From: Spirochaetota bacterium
GTDB taxonomy: Bacteria > Spirochaetota > UBA4802 > JAFGJZ01
DNA: 13,773 bases
NCBI GenBank assembly: GCA_022704645.1
Contig: JAKJGA010000034.1
Coordinates: 1 to 13,773, forward strand
Direction of reading: 5' to 3'
The translations under genes and the position numbers were made by a program. Under the pieces are notes generated by a model. That model had not been told where the DNA came from. It did no database searches and was given only the letters and a program-made list of their open reading frames with translations. This document shows, piece by piece, positions 6,164 to 12,851 of the stretch; position 1 is the first letter of the stretch, and every line of letters starts with the position of its first letter.

Positions 6164-6838
6164 ATGAGCCATTTAAAATCCTTTCTCATGCTGGCAATTC
6201 TTGCTGTTTTCTCCGGTTCAATTTTTTCGCAGGATATGCCGGAGATTGATCCTGAAACTGCTGAAATTATGAAAAACTATCAGAACCAGAGCGAAAATAT
6301 GCCGGCGGAAGTTAAGGCTCTAATCCCTGCTTCTGTGAAAATAACAGACCAGAATTTTGCAGTCGAAGCTACAACCAACATGCTTCTAACTTCTTCCCTT
6401 AGAGCTAACAACTGGGAAAGCGGATCAAAAGTTCAGCTTGAATACGAAATCATCATCAATGTTTTTAATGTCAAAAATGCACTCGGAAAATCAACTGCTG
6501 ATTCTTCTCTCGGAGCTATGAGAAAAGAAATGCTGAAAAACTGGACAGAAAGCCATCCTGTCGAAAAAGACGGCATCACAATCAGAAATCCTTATGAAAA
6601 AACAGCCGTATTAAAAGGTTATTATCTTATTCAGAAAATTTTCACTCCTAAACATGTTGACGGAGAAGGAACTGTTCCCGAAACAACCGAGTATACAGGG
6701 TTTCTCTATCTTGAAATTGATAACGGCATTTTAACCGCTTCAACCAACGAATGCACAGACAAAAAGGCAATTGAATCAATGCTCAAGCACACCGCTTCTC
6801 AAGCCGCAAAAATCAAATGGAACAGCTATTTCAAATAA
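6164..6838 (+). CDS. Exported protein of unknown function
   Basis: This 224-residue protein has a clear signal peptide (MSHLKSFLMLAILAVFSGSIFS, cleavage before QDMPEID). The mature part has an acidic helical start (PETAEIMKNYQNQSENMPAEV). A mixed alpha/beta domain follows, with TTNMLLTSSLRANNWESG, KVQLEYEIIINVFN and TEYTGFLYLEIDNGILTAS as likely strands and helices. I recognise no family. GAGG five bases before the ATG supports the start, and a promoter-like pair lies just upstream. Codon usage is less AT-biased than in the minus-strand cluster. It appears to be a single-gene transcript ending at the hairpin at 6893-6927. Location is the periplasm by inference. Confidence 0.75.
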   Translation: MSHLKSFLMLAILAVFSGSIFSQDMPEIDPETAEIMKNYQNQSENMPAEVKALIPASVKITDQNFAVEATTNMLLTSSLRANNWESGSKVQLEYEIIINVFNVKNALGKSTADSSLGAMRKEMLKNWTESHPVEKDGITIRNPYEKTAVLKGYYLIQKIFTPKHVDGEGTVPETTEYTGFLYLEIDNGILTASTNECTDKKAIESMLKHTASQAAKIKWNSYFK

Positions 6839-6892
6839 GTTCGCATAGTACATATTTATATTGACCTGTTCTGTTTAACGATATCACGTCAG

Positions 6893-6927
6893 TCACATGC
6901 GTTTTTATTATACGCATGTGATTTTTT
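6893..6927 (+). terminator. Intrinsic terminator-like hairpin after the 6164 gene
   Basis: TCACATGCGT (6893-6902) pairs perfectly with ACGCATGTGA (6912-6921) over a 9-base loop and is followed by TTTTTTA. This is a plausible Rho-independent terminator about 55 bases after the exported-protein gene. The next gene starts only 21 bases later, so the hairpin also sits in that gene's leader and might act as an attenuator. Confidence 0.65.
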
Positions 6928-6947
6928 ATTCCTTAACGGAGAATTAT

Positions 6948-7304
6948 ATGAGCACACAAAACATATTTTACGAAACGATTAATTGGGACAATATTCCCAA
7001 AGAAGAACATAAGGGCGAACAGGGAACTTCTTTCTGGCAGATAAAACAATATCAGGGACTAAGGATTCGAATCGTAGAATACACTCCCGGTTATATAGCA
7101 GACCATTGGTGTACTAAAGGGCATATCGTTCATTGCCTGGAAGGTGAGTTCATAAGCGAATTAGAAAATGGTGAATCATCTGTTCTTTCCAAAGGAATGA
7201 CATATACTGTCTCTGACGATTTAAGCTCACATAGATCCAGAACCGAATCCGGAGTAAAGCTCATGATTATTGACGGTGACTTCCTGAAAAGTAATCAAGT
7301 TTAA
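6948..7304 (+). CDS. DHCW-motif cupin-fold protein
   Basis: The product is a small single-domain cupin of 118 residues, cytosolic because no leader is present. The segment IADHWCTKGHIVHCLEGEF at about 49-67 gives the DHWC/DHCW-type motif, with paired histidines and cysteines and the glutamate of a cupin metal centre. VLSKGMTYTVSDDLSSHRS supplies the second cupin motif with its histidine. Such proteins usually bind a divalent metal; the substrate is unknown. I chose ATG 6948 because GGAG lies six bases upstream. The frame extends to 6897, but that start lies inside the terminator hairpin. It is followed by a second hairpin at 7320-7350. Confidence 0.8.
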   Translation: MSTQNIFYETINWDNIPKEEHKGEQGTSFWQIKQYQGLRIRIVEYTPGYIADHWCTKGHIVHCLEGEFISELENGESSVLSKGMTYTVSDDLSSHRSRTESGVKLMIIDGDFLKSNQV

Positions 7305-7319
7305 TTCTATTTTTCTTTG

Positions 7320-7350
7320 GTTACTTTCTTTTTAAAAAAAAGAAAGTAAC
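7320..7350. terminator. AT-rich 14-bp hairpin after the cupin gene
   Basis: GTTACTTTCTTTTT (7320-7333) is perfectly complementary to AAAAAGAAAGTAAC (7337-7350), with a 3-base loop of A. It lies 16 bases after the cupin stop. The stem itself carries T and A runs rather than being followed by a separate T tract, so termination could work in either direction. It is the only terminator candidate between the cupin and the Tim44-like gene. Confidence 0.5.
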
Positions 7351-7400
7351 ACAATCCGAATATGTCTTGACTAATCACTAAAATAGAATTTCATCTTTCA

Positions 7401-7422
7401 AACAGGTAAATCACTACCTGTT
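7401..7422. promoter_or_regulatory. Palindrome AACAGGTA-N6-TACCTGTT upstream of the Tim44-like gene
   Basis: A perfect 8-bp inverted repeat with a 6-base spacer (AATCAC) lies 70 bases before the start of the 614-residue membrane protein, in an otherwise AT-rich 187-base gap. The symmetry and size suit an operator for a dimeric regulator; a weak terminator is possible, since AT-rich sequence follows. No clear -35/-10 pair could be assigned nearby. Confidence 0.35.
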
Positions 7423-7491
7423 ATTTTAATCGGTATATTTGCAATACATAGCTATCAGCATCAGAATTTTAACAATTTCAAGTGAGGTAAA

Positions 7492-9336
7492 ATGAATTTC
7501 ATCAGGCGGAACTGGCGTCTTTTAATGATTGCCGCATTTTTCACCCTTATTGCAGCAGACCTTCTTGCACGCGCCGGAGGCGCCGGAGGAGATTCAGGCT
7601 CATCATCATCTTCAGGCGGAGGAGACGGCGGAGATATAGTAATAATCGTCTATCTTCTGATCAGACTTTTCGTATGGATATTCGTGACACTTCCTTTCCC
7701 GATAAATATCATAGTTATCGGCGCGATTATCGGTGTCATCGTTCTTGTTCTCCGCTCCATTGCGAAAGCAAAAAAAGAATCATCTGTTTTCAATACAATT
7801 TCCACAGGCGACAGCACGGGAAGCATGAAAGGATATTCTGATTTCATAAAACGCAATCCCGACTTTAACAAAGACGAATTTATTCTCAAAGTTAAATCGG
7901 CATTTACTAAAATTCAAACTGCTTGGACAGAACAGAATCTAGGCGACGTTCGAAGATTCATTTCTGACGGGGTATATCAGAGATTCAACACCCAGTTCAA
8001 AATGATGCAGCTTCTTCAGCAGAAAAACGTTCTTTCGAATATCAATATTCATAACGTTTTCATCAATTCGGCTGAATCGGACGGAGACTTCGACATCATC
8101 CATGTCGGAATTCACGCATCGATGCACGACAAATTCGAATGCGCACTTGACCATTCACTCGACAGCAGTTCCAACAGCGATTTCGTCGAATTCTGGTCAT
8201 TCATAAAGAAACGTTCATCACAGAAGAAAGATCTATACACAACTGCAAACTGCCCTTCATGCGGTGCACCGCAGAAAGCTCTCAACGAAGTCTGCAAATG
8301 CGAATATTGCGGAACCTTCATGAATTCAGGAGAATACGACTGGGTTCTTTCAGAAATTACACAGGCGGATGATTTTGCGGCAACTTCTCCCAAAGTTGAA
8401 AAAGCACGCAACCTCGGATCCAAGGTTAGAGAACTCATCGGTGGAAACAAAGATTTCTCGGTTCAGCTTGTGGAAGACAAAGTTTCAAACGGATATCTTC
8501 AGATTCTGACTTCTCAAACCGTAAAAGATCCGGCTATCATGAGAAGATTTGTCTCCGACAGCCTGTTCGAAAAACTTTCACAGAACGCGAAAAGCAATCA
8601 GTTTGTTTACAACCGTTTGTATCTCAACTATGTGACGCTTATCGGAGTCAAAACAGATGAAACAAAAAACCGTCTTGCAGTTGCAGTAAAATCGACTTTC
8701 CAGAGAGTTAAAGCAGGATCAAAATCATTTGAATACATCGATCAGGCTCCGGCTTCAAAAACTGAAGTTGTAATCATTTCAAGGGACAAAGACGCGGCGG
8801 CGGCAAAAGGTTCAATCTACGCTCACATCTGCCCGGCATGCGGCGGCTCATTAAAAGATACAATCGATGTAAAATGCCAGTATTGCGGAAACGTGCTCAA
8901 CAGCACAAAGAACGAATGGATTATCGAAGACATCATGACCACATCAGAATATTCAGCGATGGTTCAGACAGAAAAAACTTCATTCGAACTTTCAGTCAAT
9001 CCGAAGCATCTTGACGCACTTTATGATTCGAGAGACTTTGCACTCAACAATCTAATTGTTCTCGCGATGGCGGACGGAGTTTATCAGAAAGAAGAGGAAG
9101 AATTTGTAAGAGAAACCGCAAAGAATCTCGGATACAATCTTACTAAAATTTCAGGTCTTCTTGCTCTCGCTCAGACAGGAGCGCTTTCAATTAAAATGCC
9201 TGAAGACGAAAAATCGCGCAGAAAGATTTATTCTCTCATGAAGAAAATCGCTGAAGCCGACGGAAACGTTTCAGCTCAGGAACAGGCTGTTCTTGATCAG
9301 GTTAAACGCGATTATCTTCCCGAAGCAACAGCTTAA
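7492..9336 (+). CDS. Membrane protein with two Tim44-like/zinc-ribbon modules and a TerB-like C-terminus
   Basis: The product has 614 residues. A leader or membrane segment (8-25) is followed by a Gly/Ser-rich stretch (29-48) and hydrophobic segments at about 49-67 and 71-88. Residues 120-245 resemble a Tim44-like domain (AFTKIQTAWTEQNLGDVRRF), followed by a zinc ribbon with C254xxC257 and C270xxC273. The arrangement repeats: 320-430 is Tim44-like (LTSQTVKDPAIMRRFVSDSL) and C447xxC450 with C462xxC465 form a second ribbon. Residues 510-610 resemble TerB, with acidic LAMADGVYQKEEEEF and IAEADGNVSAQE. GAGGT precedes the ATG. Tim44-like domains act in membrane-associated protein handling and TerB domains bind metal in stress systems, but the function of this combination is unknown. 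It ends at the hairpin at 9340-9365. Confidence 0.8.
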   Translation: MNFIRRNWRLLMIAAFFTLIAADLLARAGGAGGDSGSSSSSGGGDGGDIVIIVYLLIRLFVWIFVTLPFPINIIVIGAIIGVIVLVLRSIAKAKKESSVFNTISTGDSTGSMKGYSDFIKRNPDFNKDEFILKVKSAFTKIQTAWTEQNLGDVRRFISDGVYQRFNTQFKMMQLLQQKNVLSNINIHNVFINSAESDGDFDIIHVGIHASMHDKFECALDHSLDSSSNSDFVEFWSFIKKRSSQKKDLYTTANCPSCGAPQKALNEVCKCEYCGTFMNSGEYDWVLSEITQADDFAATSPKVEKARNLGSKVRELIGGNKDFSVQLVEDKVSNGYLQILTSQTVKDPAIMRRFVSDSLFEKLSQNAKSNQFVYNRLYLNYVTLIGVKTDETKNRLAVAVKSTFQRVKAGSKSFEYIDQAPASKTEVVIISRDKDAAAAKGSIYAHICPACGGSLKDTIDVKCQYCGNVLNSTKNEWIIEDIMTTSEYSAMVQTEKTSFELSVNPKHLDALYDSRDFALNNLIVLAMADGVYQKEEEEFVRETAKNLGYNLTKISGLLALAQTGALSIKMPEDEKSRRKIYSLMKKIAEADGNVSAQEQAVLDQVKRDYLPEATA

Positions 9337-9339
9337 AAC

Positions 9340-9365
9340 ATAAGCCGCCCGAAAGGGCGGCTTAT
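9340..9365. terminator. Bidirectional terminator between convergent genes
   Basis: ATAAGCCGCCC (9340-9350) and GGGCGGCTTAT (9355-9365) form a perfect 11-bp GC-rich stem with a GAAA tetraloop, flanked by AT-rich sequence on both sides. It lies just after the stop of the Tim44-like gene and just after the stop of the convergent cupin gene, so it probably ends both transcripts. Confidence 0.85.
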
Positions 9366-9377
9366 TATATCTAAACA

Positions 9378-9689
9378 TCATTTAGGAGCAGGTGCTTTTA
9401 CTACAATAATTTCAAGCGCGGATTCAGATCCGTTTGATATGTTCATCTTTGTATTGAAAGGAATCTTAAGCAGAGTACCTGCGTCATAGACTCTCGCAGA
9501 TTCATCATTCAGAGCAACTGAAAGACGGCCTCTAATAACAGTCATGTACACAGTTGAGTTTGAATAATGCTCAGGAACAAAATCATTCTCAGCAAGAATC
9601 ATATGAGCATAATGAACATTCTCGTCAAAAACAACCTTCTCAATCGTCTTTTCATTCCCTTTTGCTAAAATGAATACTTCTTCTGTCAT
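9378..9689 (-). CDS. Small cupin-domain protein
   Basis: This is a 103-residue single-domain cupin without a leader. The core reads HYAHMILAENDFVPEHYSNS (about 27-46), TVYMTVIRGRLSVALND (about 47-63) and VYDAGTLLKIPFNTKMNISN, the usual two-motif beta barrel. The first motif keeps a histidine and glutamate (PEHYSN), but the usual second histidine of motif 2 is replaced (NTKMNISN), so metal binding may be weak or lost. AGGAGG five bases before the ATG fixes the start. A TTGAC-N4-ATCAA site and a long inverted repeat lie upstream. It probably has its own promoter, separate from the repeat protein gene 81 bases upstream. Substrate unknown; cytosolic. Confidence 0.75.
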   Translation of the reverse strand: MTEEVFILAKGNEKTIEKVVFDENVHYAHMILAENDFVPEHYSNSTVYMTVIRGRLSVALNDESARVYDAGTLLKIPFNTKMNISNGSESALEIIVVKAPAPK

Positions 9690-9743
9690 TTCATCCTCCT
9701 CTTTGACTCATCATCATCTTACATCAGTTCGCAAAAAACGAAA

Positions 9744-9757
9744 TTGATTTAAGTCAA
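9744..9757 (-). promoter_or_regulatory. FNR/CRP-like site upstream of the small cupin gene
   Basis: On the minus strand the sequence is TTGACTTAAATCAA, which matches the FNR consensus TTGATnnnnATCAA at nine of ten defined positions. It lies about 55 bases before the cupin start, a distance suited to activation or to overlap with a -35 element (TTGACT). CTTTGACT at 9701-9708 and AGTCAAAG at 9752-9759 also form an inverted repeat spanning the interval. This suggests control by a Crp/Fnr-family protein, possibly by oxygen; no such regulator is in the window. Confidence 0.4.
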
Positions 9758-9770
9758 AGAGAGGCATCTT

Positions 9771-10475
9771 TTATTTCCTGAATGCTACACCGTTATCAAG
9801 CAGAACTTCAAAAAGAGGCGTCCATCCTTCAGAAATCATCTTGTCAAATGAAGTTAGAAGCATAGCACGGTATTCTTTTCCCTTTTTGAATACTACTCCA
9901 TGATCTATCCATACCGGAAAAACAGGAATCCATCCTTTTGAAACATATTCATCAAAAGAAGAAAGTCTCATTGCCATATACTGATTACCTTTGGAAAAAA
10001 CCATACCGTTATCAATATACGCAGGCAGAACAGGACTCCATCCTTTAGAAACCATTTCGTCGAAAGAAGAAAGTCTCATTGCCTTGTAGTCTTTTCCCTT
10101 TTTAAATACCACACCGTGATCAATAATTACAGAAAACAAAGGAATATACCCCTGGGAAATCATGGTATCGAATGAAGAAAGACGCATGGCCTTGTAATCA
10201 TTACCCTTTTTAAATACAACACCCTGATTAATCCAAACAGAAAAAAGAGGCGAATATCCCTGTGCAACCATGTTATCAAAAGAAGTCAGCCTCATGGCTT
10301 TGTAGTCATTTCCTTTCTTAAAAACTACACCGTTATCGATATAAACAGGAAAAGCCGGTACGTATCCGGATGATACCGTACTATCAAATGATTTCAGAAT
10401 TCTCGCTACATAGGCATTTTCAGAAAACAAAAAGATCGGGATAAGCAGCATAAAGGAGATAATTATTTTTCTCAT
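9771..10475 (-). CDS. Exported protein built of six 36-residue tandem repeats
   Basis: The product has 234 residues. Residues 1-21 are a signal peptide (MRKIIISFMLLIPIFLFSENA). Everything after it is repeats: five complete units of exactly 36 residues and a sixth of 33. The consensus is roughly YKAMRLSSFDEMVSKG, then W/Y-x-P-L/V-F-x-V-W-I-D-N/H-G-V-V-F-K-K-G-N-D. The invariant pieces are SFD, G, P, I/L-D/N-x-G and F-x-K. Six such units could close into a propeller or form a solenoid. The aromatic and IDxG spacing faintly resembles WG/KWG repeats, but I cannot claim membership. GGAGG five bases before the ATG supports the start. It follows the Fur-family gene by 119 bases on the same strand, so a link to metal stress is possible but unproven. 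Probably periplasmic or surface-located. Confidence 0.8.
   Translation of the reverse strand: MRKIIISFMLLIPIFLFSENAYVARILKSFDSTVSSGYVPAFPVYIDNGVVFKKGNDYKAMRLTSFDNMVAQGYSPLFSVWINQGVVFKKGNDYKAMRLSSFDTMISQGYIPLFSVIIDHGVVFKKGKDYKAMRLSSFDEMVSKGWSPVLPAYIDNGMVFSKGNQYMAMRLSSFDEYVSKGWIPVFPVWIDHGVVFKKGKEYRAMLLTSFDKMISEGWTPLFEVLLDNGVAFRK
9774..10412 (-). repeat. Six tandem coding repeats with a 108-base period
   Basis: The coding sequence for residues 22-234 has a 108-base period, visible in recurring stretches such as GCCTTGTAGTC and GCCTTGTAATC exactly 108 bases apart. No unit has gained or lost a codon except the last, which is three codons short at the stop. The copies differ at many third positions and several residues, so the expansion is not very recent, yet the length is strictly kept. 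Confidence 0.85.
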
Positions 10476-10594
10476 AGCAGCCTCCGTGAAAAATATTATC
10501 CACAGAGATTATCATCCGAAGAGGATTAATTCAATTGAAAAAACATCAATTCAAACATATGAACTCTCATAACATCAGCGAACAGCAAAACATT

Positions 10595-10972
10595 TCACTT
10601 CAAACAACTTCTGCATTCGCCCATAAAATACATAACTCTTTCAGATATTCTGAAATTCAATTTCTTTTCAATTTTCTTTTCTACATCAGAAAACTCAAGA
10701 GCATCAACCGAAAAAAAACGGTGACATTTCCGGCAGTGAATAAAACATTTTTCCGAATTCTGGGGATAATAATATCTGACAAGACCGCATTCACACGAAA
10801 CCGTTATAGACGATATAGAGCCTTTCTTTTCAAGATACTCAAGTCCTCTATAAACTGTTGAAATATTCCCCATTCCGCCTGAAGAATGAATTTCTTTCGC
10901 GCTTACCGGAAGAGCTTTCTTTTCAACATATTCAAGAAGCGAATTTCTGATAGACGTATCTCTAACTTTCAT
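10595..10972 (-). CDS. Fur-family metal-responsive repressor, probably Zur-like
   Basis: This 125-residue regulator has an N-terminal winged helix at about 6-57 (recognition helix GNISTVYRGLEYLEKKG) and a C-terminal dimerisation domain. C80xxC83 and C120xxC123 are the structural zinc pair of Fur proteins. The regulatory metal segment is unusual: the normal His-rich stretch before the first CxxC is here EKCFIHCRKCHRF, with Cys76, His79 and His84, and there is an extra CEC at 60-62. Its position as the last gene of the permease operon, opposite a ZnuA-type gene, points to zinc rather than iron. I chose ATG 10972 because GGAGG lies nine bases upstream; the TTG at 10978 is too close. It probably binds the 7-1-7 site at 12788-12802 and so autoregulates. 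Confidence 0.85.
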   Translation of the reverse strand: MKVRDTSIRNSLLEYVEKKALPVSAKEIHSSGGMGNISTVYRGLEYLEKKGSISSITVSCECGLVRYYYPQNSEKCFIHCRKCHRFFSVDALEFSDVEKKIEKKLNFRISERVMYFMGECRSCLK

Positions 10973-10990
10973 TTTCAAAATCCTCCGGAT

Positions 10991-11734
10991 TCAAAATGGA
11001 TACAAATATTCCTGATCTGGTTTTTCTGCATGTCTTACATCAAGAATTCTTAAAAGAGGAAAATCTCCATCGCTGGAAGTTTCGACTGTAATAATTCCGG
11101 TTATTGTCTGCCATGAATTGTTTTCAATTTCATACGCATTATCATAGCGGCATATAAATCCAGAAGGAGCTAGATCTGCTGCACAACAAACCATTACCAT
11201 TCGGACAACAGCAAGCTCATCCTTTCTTCCCGAGAATTTCTTTTTCATTACCGTTCCGGTATATGTAATTTTTTTATCCAAGTAGAGTTTAGGATTATCA
11301 TATATATCCTGGGTTACTTTCAAAAAATTATCATCAGTCAGAACAATAAGCTCTTTATTACGGTATTCAAGCATATCATCATTTTTCCCAAAACCGTAAG
11401 AAACGGATTTGTCTACATTGATTTCTTTGCCTCCGGCAGATTCCGAAAAATCTGCTTTCATGTTTCTCGAAACAAATGCGAGAAAAAGCGGGAAAATCAT
11501 TAGGGAAATTCTAAGTAATGGCTTTCCATGATGATGTGAAATGCTTTTTTCTTTAAATCTTTTAATTGAGATTATAATTCCGGCTATTGAAGCAGCAGCA
11601 AGAATAATAATATACCTGGGATGAATGAACTCCGAAATTTTACCGCTGACGATCAATATTAAGAAAATAATTGAATATAGCGATAATATTGCGCTTTCAA
11701 TGTAATGAATCAATCTATATTTTCTGTTTATCAT
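10991..11734 (-). CDS. TIGR03943-family membrane protein (YcgQ-like permease partner)
   Basis: This 247-residue protein has about three membrane segments (18-33, 41-57, 74-88), then an extracytoplasmic domain from about 90. VRMVMVCCAADLAPSGF at 177-193 carries the conserved CCAAD signature of TIGR03943 proteins. YTGTVMKKK and TITGIITVE suggest an OB-like fold. A short His cluster (SISHHHGK) lies between segments two and three. The family is typically encoded beside a DUF318 permease, as here: only three bases separate the genes, and AGG before the ATG overlaps the permease end. In Firmicutes and related bacteria such pairs are often zinc-responsive. The transported substrate is not established; a metal-linked role is inferred from context. 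Confidence 0.85.
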   Translation of the reverse strand: MINRKYRLIHYIESAILSLYSIIFLILIVSGKISEFIHPRYIIILAAASIAGIIISIKRFKEKSISHHHGKPLLRISLMIFPLFLAFVSRNMKADFSESAGGKEINVDKSVSYGFGKNDDMLEYRNKELIVLTDDNFLKVTQDIYDNPKLYLDKKITYTGTVMKKKFSGRKDELAVVRMVMVCCAADLAPSGFICRYDNAYEIENNSWQTITGIITVETSSDGDFPLLRILDVRHAEKPDQEYLYPF

Positions 11735-11737
11735 TTT

Positions 11738-12763
11738 TTACCTGAATATTAAATATGAAAAAACTATTGAGAGAATAAATGTTACAACAAAAACCGACAC
11801 GGTCAACAAAACTACAAATCGCTTTTTAAAGTATGAAGAAAGAACTATTCCGTTCTTAATATCAATCATCGGGCCTAAAAGCAAAAAAGCAAGTATTGAT
11901 CCGCTGCTTAAAAAACCCCGGAAACTTGCTGCGATAAACGCATCGGAAGTAGCACACACAGACAATACAAATGCCGCTGCCATCATCATAAAAGTCTGAA
12001 TGATTACAGCACTTCCGGATTTTGAAAAAGAAAAAGCTTCCTTTGGGAAAAAAGTCTGAAAAACCGATGAAGCAAGTATTCCCCCTATAACAAAAGGCAG
12101 CACATGAATAAGTTCCCTGCCGGCTGAAATAAAAATACTTTCTTTATACGGATGATGCGAACATCCGCATGAACATCCCTCCTCGTGATGAGAATGTTCA
12201 TTTGCATGAGAATGAATGAGTACTTTTACCGGGTCACGGAATATTCTGCAAAGAATAATAGGAACCAGAATTGAAATTATGATCCCGATAAATATTCTTG
12301 ATACGATCATTTTAGCATCACCTGGAAACGCGAAAAACGTCGAAAGAATAACAATCGGATTCAAAAGCGGTGCAACAAGATAATAGGTTATTGAAGATGA
12401 AAAAGAAACTCCGTTTTTAAGCATTCCCGCAAATATCACAGATGAAGAACAATCACATGACGGAAACAAAATTGAAACAACAAAAGGAGCCAGACGGTTT
12501 CGCTTAAGAAAGTTATCAAACCATTTTCTTTTCGTTCCGCCAGAATTTATTTTGGAAATATATGCCGAGATAAAAGCACCTCCAAGAACGAAAGGAAATG
12601 CCTGAATAAAAACAGCCCAGAAGTATTTGTTAATTGAATAGAGAAAAGACAAATCGTGATTCATCTGCAAAAATCCGGAAGAAAACGCCGCAGCAGCAAT
12701 AACAATTGAACAAAAAACCAGAAATTTTCTGATAAGCGGATTTTTCATTACATTTACAATCAT
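11738..12763 (-). CDS. DUF318/UPF0718 family permease with His/Cys-rich loop
   Basis: This is a polytopic membrane protein of 341 residues with two homologous halves. The first carries FPSCDCSSSVIFAGMLKNGV (100-119) and APLLNPIVIL, the hallmark of the YraQ/YcgR-type permease family. The second carries VCATSDAFIAASF (269-281) and LLGPMIDIKN. Between them a hydrophilic loop at 184-204 is packed with ligands (HSHANEH, HHEEGCSCGCSHH), a probable zinc or other soft-metal binding segment. It is the first gene of the operon permease, TIGR03943 protein, Fur regulator. ATG 12763 has AAGG upstream; an inner ATG at 12748 lacks a site. A TTGACA and a Fur-type operator lie in the shared divergent region. 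The substrate is unproven. Confidence 0.85.
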   Translation of the reverse strand: MIVNVMKNPLIRKFLVFCSIVIAAAAFSSGFLQMNHDLSFLYSINKYFWAVFIQAFPFVLGGAFISAYISKINSGGTKRKWFDNFLKRNRLAPFVVSILFPSCDCSSSVIFAGMLKNGVSFSSSITYYLVAPLLNPIVILSTFFAFPGDAKMIVSRIFIGIIISILVPIILCRIFRDPVKVLIHSHANEHSHHEEGCSCGCSHHPYKESIFISAGRELIHVLPFVIGGILASSVFQTFFPKEAFSFSKSGSAVIIQTFMMMAAAFVLSVCATSDAFIAASFRGFLSSGSILAFLLLGPMIDIKNGIVLSSYFKKRFVVLLTVSVFVVTFILSIVFSYLIFR

Positions 12764-12851
12764 ATTTGTCTTGACCTTTTTTAATATTGCGAATCATTTG
12801 CGTTTAATCTTGAATCTTTGTCAAGTATTCCTTATCAGCAATGGAGGCTGC
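12764..12851. promoter_or_regulatory. Divergent promoter region of the metal-homeostasis genes
   Basis: This 88-base gap must hold promoters for both directions. On the minus strand TTGACA (12824-12819) is a perfect -35 for the permease operon, with a weak -10 about 17 bases on. On the plus strand TTGACC (12771-12776) could serve the ZnuA gene, with a poor -10 near 12794-12799. Both -10 regions would overlap the palindrome at 12788-12802, so a repressor bound there could silence both operons at once. Confidence 0.5.
12788..12802. promoter_or_regulatory. Fur/Zur-like 7-1-7 operator
   Basis: TGCGAAT-C-ATTTGCG has the 7-1-7 geometry of Fur-superfamily boxes, including the central AAT-N-ATT shared by the B. 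subtilis Fur, Zur and PerR consensus sites. The two halves agree at five of seven positions. It lies midway between the divergent ZnuA and permease genes, and the Fur-family repressor is encoded in the permease operon. I infer a zinc-dependent repression site; binding has not been shown. Confidence 0.5.

Noticed and set aside
8112..8450. Minus-strand open frame within the Tim44-like gene
   Set aside because: It is a shadow of a strongly supported gene with domain matches on the plus strand.
9774..10412. CRISPR-like array suggested by regular repeats
   Set aside because: The 108-base period is within an open reading frame with conserved protein units and no spacers; it is a coding tandem repeat.
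9771..10475. Assignment to the WG/KWG repeat family
   Set aside because: Only the spacing of aromatic residues and an IDxG piece recall that family; the defining W-G/YGYI pattern is absent.
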